Part shown: in pieces, positions 7,972-16,942 of the stretch
Layout of the letters: each line of letters opens with the position of its first letter
How positions within the stretch are numbered: position 1 is the stretch's first letter
DNA from: Tritonibacter litoralis
GTDB taxonomy: Bacteria > Pseudomonadota > Alphaproteobacteria > Rhodobacterales > Rhodobacteraceae
Assembly (NCBI RefSeq): GCF_009496005.1
Contig: NZ_WIBF01000002.1
Coordinates: forward strand, 213,503 to 277,502
Direction of reading: 5' to 3'
Length of the DNA stretch: 64,000 bases
The notes under the pieces: model-generated
The model's database searches: none
Told to the model about the DNA's origin: nothing
The model's input: only the letters and a program-made list of their open reading frames with translations
Translations under genes and position numbers: made by a program

Positions 7972-8673
7972 ATGCCCGACGTGATTGACCTTTATTATTG
8001 GCCGACACCAAACGGCTGGAAGACGTCCATAGCACTGGAAGAATTTGCTCTTCCTTATCACACCCATTTGATCAACATCAGCCAAGGCGACCATTTCGCT
8101 CCAAGTTTTTTGGAGATTTCCCCAAACAACAGAATGCCTGCTATTGTGGATCCCAAAGGACCAGATGGCGCACCGATGACCCTTTTTGAAAGCGGTGCAA
8201 TCCTGCAATATCTATCTCGTAAAACAGGTCAGTTTGGGGGGCAGACTGCGCGCGAACAGGCCACCGTTGAACAATGGCTTATGTGGCAAATGGGCGGGGT
8301 CGGGCCAATGGCGGGTCAGGCGCATCATTTTCTGAAATACGCGCCAGAAGATCTCCCTTATGCCAAGGACCGTTACCGGGACGAGGTTGGTCGTCTTTAC
8401 CGTGTATTGAATGGTCAACTGGCCCAGAATGAATTTGTGGCGGGGTCAGACTATACAATTGCCGATATGGCAATCTGGCCCTGGGCCTCTCTGTGGCAAG
8501 GCCAAGAGCAAAACTTGGACGACAAACCCCATCTCGCACGATGGCTCAAAGCACTCTGGGCCCGCCCAGCCCTGCGCCGTGGCCGCGCGTTGCATGCAGA
8601 CCTGCGCCAGGACCGAACCGACACATGGGTCACTGATGATCTATTTAGAGATGGCGAGACACCGGCTACTTGA
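7972..8673 (+). CDS. Glutathione S-transferase, Nu class (YfcG/YghU-like)
   Basis: 233 residues. Thioredoxin-fold N domain begins DLYYWPTPNGWKTSIALEE; the TPNG turn and SPNNRMPAIVD with ESGAI (glutathione-binding SNAIL-like site) match E. coli YfcG, a GSH-dependent disulfide-bond reductase lacking a catalytic Cys or Ser. The all-helical C domain starts near 95. It lies 36 bases after the hydrolase and has AGAGAGGA before the start, so it may be cotranscribed. A stem-loop follows its stop. Function as thiol-disulfide or peroxide detoxification enzyme is inferred from the subfamily. Confidence 0.88.
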   Translation: MPDVIDLYYWPTPNGWKTSIALEEFALPYHTHLINISQGDHFAPSFLEISPNNRMPAIVDPKGPDGAPMTLFESGAILQYLSRKTGQFGGQTAREQATVEQWLMWQMGGVGPMAGQAHHFLKYAPEDLPYAKDRYRDEVGRLYRVLNGQLAQNEFVAGSDYTIADMAIWPWASLWQGQEQNLDDKPHLARWLKALWARPALRRGRALHADLRQDRTDTWVTDDLFRDGETPAT

Positions 8674-8682
8674 GCTCAGTTG

Positions 8683-8763
8683 CAGGCGCGTCACAAACGC
8701 GCCTGATCACTTAAAATGTCGCGCCTTTGGCGCGTCCGTTTTAGCCGCGCCAAAGGCGCGGCT
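8683..8763. repeat. Three consecutive GC-rich hairpins
   Basis: Between the convergent GST and yciB genes: CAGGCGCGT/ACGCGCCTG with loop CACAA (8683-8705), CGCGCC-TTT-GGCGCG (8720-8734) and AGCCGCGCC-AAA-GGCGCGGCT (8743-8763). The second and third share the same core and their loops are complementary. No T-run follows any of them. Confidence 0.65.
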
Positions 8764-8771
8764 AGGCCCAA

Positions 8772-8807
8772 CTGCGCCAGATCAATCTGCAGATTGATCA
8801 CGGCGCA
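8772..8807. repeat. Long near-perfect palindrome after yciB
   Basis: GATCAATCTG/CAGATTGATC (8780-8799) is a perfect 20-base palindrome, extended outward by TGCGCC and GGCGCA. It begins ten bases past the yciB stop (minus strand). It may act as a transcript end or protect the 3' end; there is no T-tract. Confidence 0.65.
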
Positions 8808-8816
8808 GGCGGGAGC

Positions 8817-9434
8817 TCACCCCTGTTTGGGCTCGCTGTCGTCTTCTTCGATGCCATAGGTCTGAAACACTTTTGTCTGCGCTATAAAAAACACAAACAT
8901 TGCAGCCGACAGGCCAAAGGTCTTGAAGTAAACCCAAGTCGCTTCGCTTTGGGTGCGCCAGATCAATTCGTTCAGCACAGCCAGCGCCAGAAAGAAGCCG
9001 CACAGGCGGCGTGTGAGGATCATCCAACCGGCATATTGCATTGGCAACGCCTCTTCCATCACCACCTTCAAATAGCTTGTGCCACGCAGCAGTCCGACCC
9101 CAAGGATGCCGCCAAACAACAAATAAATCATCGTGGGCTTCATCTTGAAAAACCGCTCGTCATTGAACCAAACTGACAAGCCACCAAACACAACAACCAA
9201 AACCATTGTGGCAATCTGCATTTTTGACAGATGCCCGGTCAGCTTCCACAAAAGGCCTGAACACAAAACCATCAGCGGCACAAAGCAGGCTGTAACAACA
9301 ACAAACCCGCCATATTCGGTACCGCCGATCGTAAACACTTCATCCTTTAGCTTCAGGTAGCCAACAAAGAACAATAAAACCGGACCAAATTCCAAAGCCG
9401 ATTTGACCCAAGCGGCTGGTTTCTTTTCGCGCAT
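8817..9434 (-). CDS. yciB: Inner-membrane septation protein YciB (IspZ family)
   Basis: 205 residues with five to six hydrophobic segments and the family start LEFGPVLLFFVGY, FNDERFFKMKPTMIY near 90 and the conserved Trp/Arg region near 135. YciB proteins are integral membrane proteins linked in E. coli and Shigella to cell envelope integrity and septation; the biochemical role is not settled. Third gene of the leftward unit ftsY-EamA-yciB, 33 bases after the transporter. Ends in a charged tail (EEDDSEPKQG). A long palindrome follows the stop. Confidence 0.93.
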   Translation of the reverse strand: MREKKPAAWVKSALEFGPVLLFFVGYLKLKDEVFTIGGTEYGGFVVVTACFVPLMVLCSGLLWKLTGHLSKMQIATMVLVVVFGGLSVWFNDERFFKMKPTMIYLLFGGILGVGLLRGTSYLKVVMEEALPMQYAGWMILTRRLCGFFLALAVLNELIWRTQSEATWVYFKTFGLSAAMFVFFIAQTKVFQTYGIEEDDSEPKQG

Positions 9435-9467
9435 CTGACCTTTTCCAATTCCTGCAGGGTGGTTGGT

Positions 9468-10370
9468 TTAACCGCCCATTTCCACAATCACCGCGCCCAG
9501 CGCGATCAGGGCCATCAACACCAACCGGCGTGGCCCCACTTTTTCCTTCAGGATGACCCACCCAATAAGGGCGGCAAAAACGGTTGAAGTCTCGCGCAGC
9601 ACGGCCGCCTCACCCACTTTGTCCAGACGCGTGGCCATCATAACTGAGCCAAAAGAGGCAAAGGCCACCAAGCCCCCAACTACTCCGCGTAACATCAGCG
9701 GCGGCAAGGTTGGGCGCTCAGCCATGCCACGCCAGCGTATCACCGCGATCACCGGAAACACCAACCCGTCGATCATGAAAAACCATGCGAGAAAGGTAAA
9801 GGGATCGGCCGTCGCCCGAATTCCAAAGGCGTCATAGGTGGTGTAAAGCGCTACAAAGAGCCCGGTCAGCCCAGCGAGTGCCAAGGCAATTCCCAGCGTG
9901 TCGCGATTGGTTTCAAGAAACAGGTGGTTGTAAACTGCAAGCCCAAAGATCCCGGACAAGAGAACGCCAACCCCCATCCATTGGATCAGGTTGAACGTTT
10001 CGCCAAAGATCAGATAAGCGCCGATAACGGCAAACAACGGTCCAGTGCCACGCACCACCGGGTAGACAACCGTGTAGCTGCCCTTGGTATAGGCAAAGGC
10101 CTGCAACAGCTTATAGGCCACATGAATTACAAACGCGCCAAGGAAAATGACCCACATATGGGGTTCCGGCCAGGGCACCACAAACAGGGCAAAAGGGGCC
10201 GCCATCATCCCATAGGAAAAATCGATCGCCCCACGGGATAGCCAGGGATCATGACGTCCTTTTTGAAGAGCTCCAAAAACTGCATGCAGAAACGCCGCCG
10301 CCAGCGCCAGCACAAGCGCCAATTGGTGACCTGCCTCGGTCCCCTCAAGGGAAATCAGCCAATCGCTCAT
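9468..10370 (-). CDS. EamA/DMT-family transporter
   Basis: 300 residues, about ten membrane helices in two EamA repeats (roughly 15-145 and 165-298). Drug/metabolite transporter family; the substrate is not predictable from the sequence. It has the conserved repeat-end motifs FGETFNLIQWMGVGVLLSG and LKEKVGPRRLVLMALIALG. It begins three bases after the ftsY stop, so it is almost surely cotranscribed with ftsY and yciB. Confidence 0.9.
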   Translation of the reverse strand: MSDWLISLEGTEAGHQLALVLALAAAFLHAVFGALQKGRHDPWLSRGAIDFSYGMMAAPFALFVVPWPEPHMWVIFLGAFVIHVAYKLLQAFAYTKGSYTVVYPVVRGTGPLFAVIGAYLIFGETFNLIQWMGVGVLLSGIFGLAVYNHLFLETNRDTLGIALALAGLTGLFVALYTTYDAFGIRATADPFTFLAWFFMIDGLVFPVIAVIRWRGMAERPTLPPLMLRGVVGGLVAFASFGSVMMATRLDKVGEAAVLRETSTVFAALIGWVILKEKVGPRRLVLMALIALGAVIVEMGG

Positions 10371-10373
10371 CCC

Positions 10374-11528
10374 TTAGCCTTTGTCGAGCCCGGTCAAAGC
10401 CGCCGCGAACTCTTCGGGGTCAAAGGGGGCCAGATCATCAATCTGCTCTCCCACCCCAATGGCGTGGATCGGCAGTCCGAACTTATCGGCCAAGGCCACC
10501 AGAACACCACCCTTGGCGGTGCCATCCAGTTTGGTCATGACAAGGCCCGAAACATCGGCCAGTTTCTGGAACGTGTCGACTTGGCTCAGCGCATTCTGAC
10601 CAGTCGTCGCATCCAGCACCAATAGGGTATTGTGCGGCGCGCTTGGGTCTTTCTTGCGGATCACGCGCACGATCTTGGCCAGTTCTTCCATCAGATCGGC
10701 GCGGTTTTGCAAACGTCCTGCGGTGTCAATCATCAAAAGATCCGCACCATCTTCTTCGGCTTTGGTCATCGCATCAAAGGCAAGGCTTGCCGGGTCGGAC
10801 CCTTCGGGCGCGGTGAGAACCGGAACCCCGGCACGGGTGCCCCAGACCTGCAGCTGCTCCACAGCGGCGGCACGAAATGTGTCGCCAGCTGCAATCACCA
10901 CAGATTTTCCGGCTGCTTTGAATTGGCTTGCCAGTTTCCCGATTGTGGTGGTTTTACCCGAGCCATTGACCCCGACCACCAACACGACCTGCGGACGTTT
11001 TTCATAAATGGGCATGGGCTTTGCCACATGGTCCATCACGCGAGCCACTTCCTGTGCCAACAGTTCTTTGATCTCACGCGAGGACAGACGTTTGCCCAAC
11101 CGCCCCTCAGCCATATTGGATGTCACGCGCAGGGCCGTATCGACTCCCATGTCGGAGGCGATCAGCAGCTCTTCGAGCTGTTCGAGCATGTCGTCATCCA
11201 GAACCCGGCGCGGTTCATCCCGTCCGCTGCGCCCGATCAGTCGCCCTAGCAAACCCGGCGTTTTGGCAGATTTATCAGCAGGCTCTGGTGCCGCGGGTGT
11301 CTCGGGCAATGCGGGCTGTGGCGCGGGTTCCGGTGTGGACGTCACCGGTTCAGCTGGCGTGACTTCAGGCGCGTCCTCGGCGGTCTCGACCATCGGGACA
11401 TCGGGCGCTTCGATCTTTGGCGTCTCTGCCGGGGCGTCGCTCCCCTCTTCCACAATCGCATCAAGCCCTTCTTCCAGCTTGGAAGAAGATTTAAACAGCC
11501 GTTCCTTGAGCTTTGAGAAAAACGCCAT
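10374..11528 (-). CDS. ftsY: Signal recognition particle receptor FtsY
   Basis: GTPase that docks ribosome-SRP complexes at the inner membrane for cotranslational insertion. 384 residues: an acidic, Pro/Glu-rich A domain (about 20-85), the four-helix N domain, and the G domain with GVNGSGKTTTIGKLA, DTFRAAA, DTAGR and TKLDGTAKGG. The open frame extends to 11591, but the ATG at 11528 (MAFFSKLKERLF, the usual amphipathic start helix) has GGAG seven bases upstream. Heads the leftward unit with an EamA transporter and yciB. Divergent from the alkB-like gene. Confidence 0.96.
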   Translation of the reverse strand: MAFFSKLKERLFKSSSKLEEGLDAIVEEGSDAPAETPKIEAPDVPMVETAEDAPEVTPAEPVTSTPEPAPQPALPETPAAPEPADKSAKTPGLLGRLIGRSGRDEPRRVLDDDMLEQLEELLIASDMGVDTALRVTSNMAEGRLGKRLSSREIKELLAQEVARVMDHVAKPMPIYEKRPQVVLVVGVNGSGKTTTIGKLASQFKAAGKSVVIAAGDTFRAAAVEQLQVWGTRAGVPVLTAPEGSDPASLAFDAMTKAEEDGADLLMIDTAGRLQNRADLMEELAKIVRVIRKKDPSAPHNTLLVLDATTGQNALSQVDTFQKLADVSGLVMTKLDGTAKGGVLVALADKFGLPIHAIGVGEQIDDLAPFDPEEFAAALTGLDKG

Positions 11529-11616
11529 TGAGCACTCCAGACCTTGGTTTGCATCCCACCTAATGCGGATTGGGGAAACTTGCAAAGCCAAGCCACGGGC
11601 AAAATGCTAAAAAACT

Positions 11617-12708
11617 GTGGCCACAGATGGCTTTTACTTGTTCTTTACAAAGCTTAGACGCAATTTGCCCCAGCCATCCTATAACGGAGACCTTTGGCTC
11701 GTGATCTGGTTTTACTGCGCAAGCCTCCTGCCATTTGTCCTGATCATGGGCGGAGTCCTATTTGGCGGAGCGTGGAGCTGGGCCGCATTGATCACGATCA
11801 CGCTGGGTGCTGCGGTTCTGGATGTGATGCGATATCGCCCAAATGCTCCGCACAAGACATCCGGCAGCCTGCTCTTGGCGCTGGTTGGTGCAAGCCATTT
11901 CAGCACACTTCTGTTGGTTCTGGCGCGTATCCCCGATGTCCCGCTGGCCGAGGCCCTGCCGCTCGCACTCGCCGCCGCGCTGGCCTTTGGCCAAATCTCC
12001 CACCCCGCAGCGCATGAGATGATCCACAACAGTGCGCGCCCGTTGCGGCATCTTGGGCGGGCGGTCTATGGCTCGCTTTTGCTGGGGCATCACGCCAGCG
12101 CCCACATGCGGGTGCACCATGTGCATGTGGGCACCGATCAGGACCCGAACTCTGCGCCACGCGGCATGGGGTTTTACCGGTTTTTCCTGCGCGCCTGGAT
12201 TGGGTCATTTCTCGCTGGGGCACAGGCCGAGACCACAGCGCGTCGCAGACAATCACCTTCGCCGCATTGGCTCACGCATCCTTATGTGGGCCATTTCCTC
12301 TGGGCCGCACTGACGCTGAGCGTCGCAGGTTTTTCCGGCCCCTTTGGATTAATCGCCTGCCTTGGCATCTGCCTTTATGCTCAGGCACAGGTGTTTTTGG
12401 CGGATTACGTCCAGCACTATGGGCTCAGACGGGCCATCCGGTCCGTAGGTAAACCCGAACCGGTGGGACCGCAGCATTCCTGGAACGCGCCGCATTGGTA
12501 TTCCGCAGCAATGATGTTGAACGCACCGCGCCATTCGCATCACCACATGGCGCCGCGCACGCCCTTTCCGGCATTGGAACTCACCCCGCAGATGCCGACC
12601 TTGCCTTATTCGCTGCCCGTCATGGCCGTCATTGCGTTGGTGCCGCCCGTCTGGCGCAGACTTATGGCCCGCCAGATCAATCAGCTGGGTCGGCCCCGTT
12701 CACAATGA
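11617..12708 (+). CDS. alkB: Alkane 1-monooxygenase (AlkB-type)
   Basis: Membrane-bound non-heme di-iron hydroxylase; the family oxidises terminal methyl groups of medium-chain alkanes or fatty acids using electrons from rubredoxin or ferredoxin. 363 residues, five to six membrane helices, and the histidine boxes: HEMIHN (133-138), HMRVHHVHVGT (163-173) and NAPRHSHHH near 305; QHYGLRR, another AlkB mark, is also present. The start shown is GTG; no good ribosome site is visible and the true start may differ. No rubredoxin gene lies beside it. Its divergent partner is ftsY, 88 bases away. Confidence 0.88.
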   Translation: MATDGFYLFFTKLRRNLPQPSYNGDLWLVIWFYCASLLPFVLIMGGVLFGGAWSWAALITITLGAAVLDVMRYRPNAPHKTSGSLLLALVGASHFSTLLLVLARIPDVPLAEALPLALAAALAFGQISHPAAHEMIHNSARPLRHLGRAVYGSLLLGHHASAHMRVHHVHVGTDQDPNSAPRGMGFYRFFLRAWIGSFLAGAQAETTARRRQSPSPHWLTHPYVGHFLWAALTLSVAGFSGPFGLIACLGICLYAQAQVFLADYVQHYGLRRAIRSVGKPEPVGPQHSWNAPHWYSAAMMLNAPRHSHHHMAPRTPFPALELTPQMPTLPYSLPVMAVIALVPPVWRRLMARQINQLGRPRSQ

Positions 12709-12748
12709 TTTTCCGCACGACCTGCACATTCTCTGGCACAGTATCCAC

Positions 12749-13141
12749 ATGCGTTTGATGTCTCTGATTCCATTTCTGCTTTGCGCTTTCCCCGCGGTGG
12801 CTGATCCGCTGACGGGTGACGCCTTTGACAGCTATACCCAAGGCAAGACGTTGTTTTATGACTCTGAGGGGCGCACATATGGGGCTGAAGCCTATCTGCG
12901 CAACCGGCGAGTGCGCTGGTCCTTTTTGGACGGCACCTGTCAGGAAGGGCATTGGTATCCCCAAGGGGACGAGATCTGTTTCCTCTATGATGGCAGTGAC
13001 AGGCCGCAATGCTGGCGCTTTGATCTAAGCGAACGCGGCCTCAACGCGGTGCTGGACGATGGGTTTGGCCGCACTGAGCTGAATGAAGTGCCCCCAGAGG
13101 GACGCGATCTGATCTGTCCAGGGCCGGATGTGGGCGTCTGA
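12749..13141 (+). CDS. Secreted protein of unknown function
   Basis: 130 residues. Residues 1-20 (MRLMSLIPFLLCAFPAVA) form a signal peptide with cleavage likely after AVA. The mature part holds three to four cysteines (GTCQEG, DEICF, PQCWRF, DLICPG), suited to disulfides in the periplasm, and several Trp/Tyr residues. I do not recognise a named family. The frame is open further upstream, overlapping alkB, but the start at 12749 gives the signal peptide; a second ATG lies nine bases on. It follows alkB by 40 bases and converges on xseA. Confidence 0.7.
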   Translation: MRLMSLIPFLLCAFPAVADPLTGDAFDSYTQGKTLFYDSEGRTYGAEAYLRNRRVRWSFLDGTCQEGHWYPQGDEICFLYDGSDRPQCWRFDLSERGLNAVLDDGFGRTELNEVPPEGRDLICPGPDVGV

Positions 13142-13150
13142 ATAGACCGA

Positions 13151-14641
13151 TCAGAACAGGCTGCCCTGCCCCGGTTCGTCCGTGGTTGGCTCTGCAGGTT
13201 TCGACGCTGGCGCGCCATCGCCCGAAACCTGAAACACACCATCGGCAAACTCGATGCTCAGATGTTCCGCCTCTGCCGCTGCCGCCGTGTTGGTGATCAG
13301 CCCCTGATCCGAGCGCACCACAGCATAGCCCCGCGACAGCGTGGCCTTGTAGCTCAGAATCTCAAGCTGGCGTGCGTTTGCACCAAGCGTTTGGACTGCT
13401 CGATCGACCCGCGCTTGTTGCGCTGTCTGCATGCGCTGCCCCAGACGGGCAAGGGCGTCTTTCTTCTGGGTCAGATCACGCGCAATCGGGCGCACCGTCA
13501 GGCGCGACGACAGATTGCGCAGTTTGTCACTGCGGGCCGCCACCAATCCACGCAAAGTTGCCGGGCGCAAAGATGCCCCACGTTCGCTCAGCATCACGCG
13601 GCGCTGTTGCACACCGGAGATCAGCGCGGTGGGCAAACGATCGGCCACCCGGTCCAGACGTTGGCGCGGATCTTCCAGCAACCGGTCAGGGCGGGGCAAG
13701 GCCCGCGACAGATCGTTGAGCCGTTGTCGGCGTAGCTGCACCGCCTGACCGGCAGCCCGCGACAGACGCGCGCCCTGTTCTGACGTCCATCCCAAAAGGT
13801 CCAGACGCACAGGCACCGCAAGCTCGGCCGCCGCAGTCGGGGTTGGCGCACGCCGGTCTGAGACATAATCGATCAGCGTTGTATCTGTTTCATGTCCCAC
13901 GGCTGAGATCAGCGGGATCTGACTGGCCGCCGCCGCACGGGCGACGATTTCCTCATTAAACCCCCAAAGATCTTCGATCGAGCCGCCACCGCGCGCCACA
14001 ATAATCAGATCAGGTCGCGGTAAAGCACCGCCGGGCGTCAACTGGTTGAACCCTTCGATGGCGCGGGCCACTTCGGACGCACAGTTTTGCCCTTGGACCG
14101 CCACGGGCCAGACCAGCACTTTGCGCGGGAAACGGTCGCGCAACCGGTGCAAAATATCGCGAATGACCGCGCCCGAGGGGGAGGTCACAACACCAATAAA
14201 ACGCGGCAGAAACGGCAGCGCCTGTTTGCGCGCGTCTGAAAACAACCCTTCGGCCTCCAGCTGTTTTTTGCGCTTTTCAAGCAGAGCCATCAACGCGCCC
14301 TGACCCGCAACTGCGACCTCGTCCACGTTCATATTATATTTGGACTGCGCCCCAAAGGCGGTCAGACGCCCGGTGACCACAACCTCCAACCCTTCTTCGG
14401 GCACCACAGAAAGGCCTGAAATTTGACCCTTCCACGTGGTGCAGGCGAGAACGGATTTATCATCCTTGATGTCATAGTACAGATGGCCCGACCGCGCCTT
14501 GAACACACGTCCAACTTCGCCGCGCACACGGATGCGGCCAAAAGTGCCTTCCAGCGTACGCTTCACCTCACCCGAGATTTCAGAGACAGAGAATTCAGGC
14601 GCGTTTTGCCCCGGCTGGGGATCATCAAACAGGTCAGACAT
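13151..14641 (-). CDS. xseA: Exodeoxyribonuclease VII large subunit
   Basis: Catalytic subunit of the ssDNA exonuclease XseAB, acting in DNA repair and turnover. 496 residues: N-terminal OB-fold (tRNA_anti-like, about 12-110, with RVRGEVGR), catalytic core with VVTSPSGAVIRDILHR, the signature ARGGGSIEDLWGFNEE and SAVGHETDTTLIDYVSDRRAPTPTAAAE (the last split by its role in active site and helix start), then a long coiled-coil region. C-terminal 25 residues are disordered. The small subunit gene is not in the window. Divergent from purD with 101 bases between starts. Confidence 0.96.
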   Translation of the reverse strand: MSDLFDDPQPGQNAPEFSVSEISGEVKRTLEGTFGRIRVRGEVGRVFKARSGHLYYDIKDDKSVLACTTWKGQISGLSVVPEEGLEVVVTGRLTAFGAQSKYNMNVDEVAVAGQGALMALLEKRKKQLEAEGLFSDARKQALPFLPRFIGVVTSPSGAVIRDILHRLRDRFPRKVLVWPVAVQGQNCASEVARAIEGFNQLTPGGALPRPDLIIVARGGGSIEDLWGFNEEIVARAAAASQIPLISAVGHETDTTLIDYVSDRRAPTPTAAAELAVPVRLDLLGWTSEQGARLSRAAGQAVQLRRQRLNDLSRALPRPDRLLEDPRQRLDRVADRLPTALISGVQQRRVMLSERGASLRPATLRGLVAARSDKLRNLSSRLTVRPIARDLTQKKDALARLGQRMQTAQQARVDRAVQTLGANARQLEILSYKATLSRGYAVVRSDQGLITNTAAAAEAEHLSIEFADGVFQVSGDGAPASKPAEPTTDEPGQGSLF

Positions 14642-14742
14642 CGGGGATCAAAGCTCGGCGGTTTTCTATGGGTTCTTGTTTTAGGCTCGCACCCAGCATA
14701 TGACACGCCGCAAGCAAGGCCAAGCAGATCGGAGACAGCGCA

Positions 14743-16005
14743 ATGAACATCCTTATCCTCGGCAGCGGCGGGCGCGAACATGCGCTGGCCTGGGCGGTGA
14801 AGCAGAACCCCAAATGCGACAAGCTGATTGTGGCACCGGGCAATGCGGGCATCGCTCTGCTTGCGGAATGTGCCGATCTGGATGTTTTGGACGGTGGCGC
14901 AGTGGCCCGGTTTGCCGAAGAGGAAGCAATTGATTTTGTGATCATCGGCCCGGAAGCGCCGCTGGCCGAAGGGGTCGCCGACCGTCTGCGCGAAGCGGGT
15001 ATTCTGGTCTTTGGCCCGTCCAAGGATGCGGCGCGACTGGAAGCCTCCAAAAGCTTTACCAAGGAAATCTGCGATGCCGCCAATGCGCCCACCGCAGGGT
15101 ACGGCCATTTCACCGATGCCGAAGCCGCCAAAGCCCACGTCCGCACAAACGGCTCGCCGATCGTTGTCAAGGCGGATGGGCTGGCTGCGGGCAAAGGCGT
15201 GATCGTTGCGATGGACGAACAAACCGCACTGGATGCGATTGACGACATGTTTGGAGGCGCCTTTGGCGGTGCCGGCGCCGAAGTGGTGATCGAAGAGTTT
15301 ATGGAAGGCGAAGAGGCATCGCTGTTTGTTCTGGTCGATGGGGAAGAGGTCCTGTCGATTGGCACCGCGCAGGATCACAAACGCGTCGGCGAAGGCGACA
15401 CTGGCCCCAACACGGGTGGAATGGGTGCTTATTCTCCAGCCCCCGTCCTATCGGCTGAGATCGAAGCCAAAGCCATGCAAGAGATCGTGAAACCCACGAT
15501 GAAGGCCATGGCAGAGCGTGGCATGCCTTACCAAGGTGTGCTTTATGCCGGCCTGATGATCAAGGACGGCCAACCCCGTCTGGTGGAATACAACGTCCGC
15601 TTTGGCGATCCAGAGTGCCAGGTGCTGATGATGCGTCTGGGCGGCCAAGTGCTGGATCTGTTGCAGGCCGCAGCCGAAGGTCGTCTGGCCGAGGCGCAGG
15701 TCAACTGGAGTGATGATCACGCGATCACCGTTGTGATGGCGGCCGATGGCTACCCTGGCGCGTATGAAAAAGGCACCGAGATCGAGGGGCTGGATGCTTT
15801 GCCGGAAGACAGCAAGAACATGGTTTTTCACGCTGGCACCAAGGCGGAAGATGGCAAGGTTCTGGCCACCGGCGGACGTGTTTTGAACGTCACCGCACGC
15901 GGCTCTGACCTGCAAGAGGCCCGTGATCGCGCCTATGACATGGTGGATCAGATCACCTGGCCACAGGGGTTCTGTCGCCGCGACATCGGCTGGCGCGCGC
16001 TTTAA
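14743..16005 (+). CDS. purD: Phosphoribosylamine-glycine ligase
   Basis: ATP-grasp enzyme that joins glycine to 5-phosphoribosylamine, the second step of purine synthesis. 420 residues with the start NILILGSGGREHALAW, the ATP-binding segment KADGLAAGKGV near 146, and YNVRFGDPECQ near 285. The C-terminal GARS domain ends with the family tail CRRDIGWRAL. GGAGA precedes the start by seven bases. A terminator follows about 50 bases after the stop. Confidence 0.97.
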   Translation: MNILILGSGGREHALAWAVKQNPKCDKLIVAPGNAGIALLAECADLDVLDGGAVARFAEEEAIDFVIIGPEAPLAEGVADRLREAGILVFGPSKDAARLEASKSFTKEICDAANAPTAGYGHFTDAEAAKAHVRTNGSPIVVKADGLAAGKGVIVAMDEQTALDAIDDMFGGAFGGAGAEVVIEEFMEGEEASLFVLVDGEEVLSIGTAQDHKRVGEGDTGPNTGGMGAYSPAPVLSAEIEAKAMQEIVKPTMKAMAERGMPYQGVLYAGLMIKDGQPRLVEYNVRFGDPECQVLMMRLGGQVLDLLQAAAEGRLAEAQVNWSDDHAITVVMAADGYPGAYEKGTEIEGLDALPEDSKNMVFHAGTKAEDGKVLATGGRVLNVTARGSDLQEARDRAYDMVDQITWPQGFCRRDIGWRAL

Positions 16006-16030
16006 TCCGAGCTGTTTGGACACCAAAACC

Positions 16031-16081
16031 GGCGGGCACCTCCCGCCAAATTCCGGGGGCATTAAAATGCCCCCGTTTTTG
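16031..16081 (+). terminator. Terminator of purD
   Basis: A first stem GGCGGG/CCCGCC (16031-16047) is followed by CGGGGGCAT/ATGCCCCCG with a short AAA-rich loop and a T5 run (16053-16081). The second stem has the classic intrinsic terminator shape. Confidence 0.88.
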
Positions 16082-16185
16082 TTGGGCCGAGCTGCGGGCC
16101 TGACCGCCCGCAGCGGTGCCTGGCGCACAGGGCGTGGCCAAAGCCACCTCTTGTTTTGCAAATCATCTGCCGCTTTAGTGCGGGT

Positions 16186-16662
16186 ATGACCCCATTTCGC
16201 TTATCAGCCACATCATCGCAGCTGCCGGAAACGCATGCGCTTATGCAGGAGAGCTTTGCCTTTATGGAGGGGCGGGTGCAGCCCCCCTCGTCGATAAAGG
16301 AGCTGACCCAGGACCGGTTGGCGGACTTGGCCGACAATCAGGAAGTCTGGTGTCTGGGTGCGCCGGTTGCAGCTGCTGTCGTCCTGAGCCTGCGTGGAGA
16401 TGTGTTGTACATTGGAAAACTGGCCGTCCATGGTGATCACCGCGGGCGCGGTCTGGCCCGTGCATTGGTCGATCACGCCGAACGACGTGCGCACTTTCAC
16501 CGATGCCTTTGGATGGAGCTGCAGGTGCGGGTGGAACTGGTTGAAAACCAGAGAGCCTTTCAGAAACTGGGCTTTACGGAGTGGGCGCAGACAGCCCATC
16601 CTGGCTTTGACCGGGTGACATCGTTGACATTCAGACGCCCTGTGGAAAGCAGGTCGCCGTAG
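16186..16662 (+). CDS. GNAT-family N-acetyltransferase
   Basis: 158 residues. The acetyl-CoA site is HGDHRGRGLARALVDHAE (about 84-101), preceded by the beta4 strand VLYIGKLAV and followed by NQRAFQKLGF, all GNAT features. The substrate is unknown. The frame is open from 16156, but ATG at 16186 begins at the natural edge of the domain. Monocistronic between the purD terminator and the PAS-LuxR gene. Confidence 0.85.
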   Translation: MTPFRLSATSSQLPETHALMQESFAFMEGRVQPPSSIKELTQDRLADLADNQEVWCLGAPVAAAVVLSLRGDVLYIGKLAVHGDHRGRGLARALVDHAERRAHFHRCLWMELQVRVELVENQRAFQKLGFTEWAQTAHPGFDRVTSLTFRRPVESRSP

Positions 16663-16942
16663 AGTGATGGATTTGAGAGCACCCTACCGGGTGACATTTT
16701 CTGGTGGTTTTGTTTTGACTGAATTTCGTGTAAAATTTGACACTTAACGGCCACGCCTCCTCTTAAATCTGCTGACCAACACGGTGATGCAGCCGAGCAA
16801 TTCAAGGCATTATTTCTGATAGTTTCATGCAGCGACGACGCTTATTGAACTTTGTTCACAGAGAAGCTGACTTATACTTGCCAAAGGCCCCTATCCGCCG
16901 TTTGCATAAGAGTACCAGTATTTTCCTGTTTTGGGAGACCGC

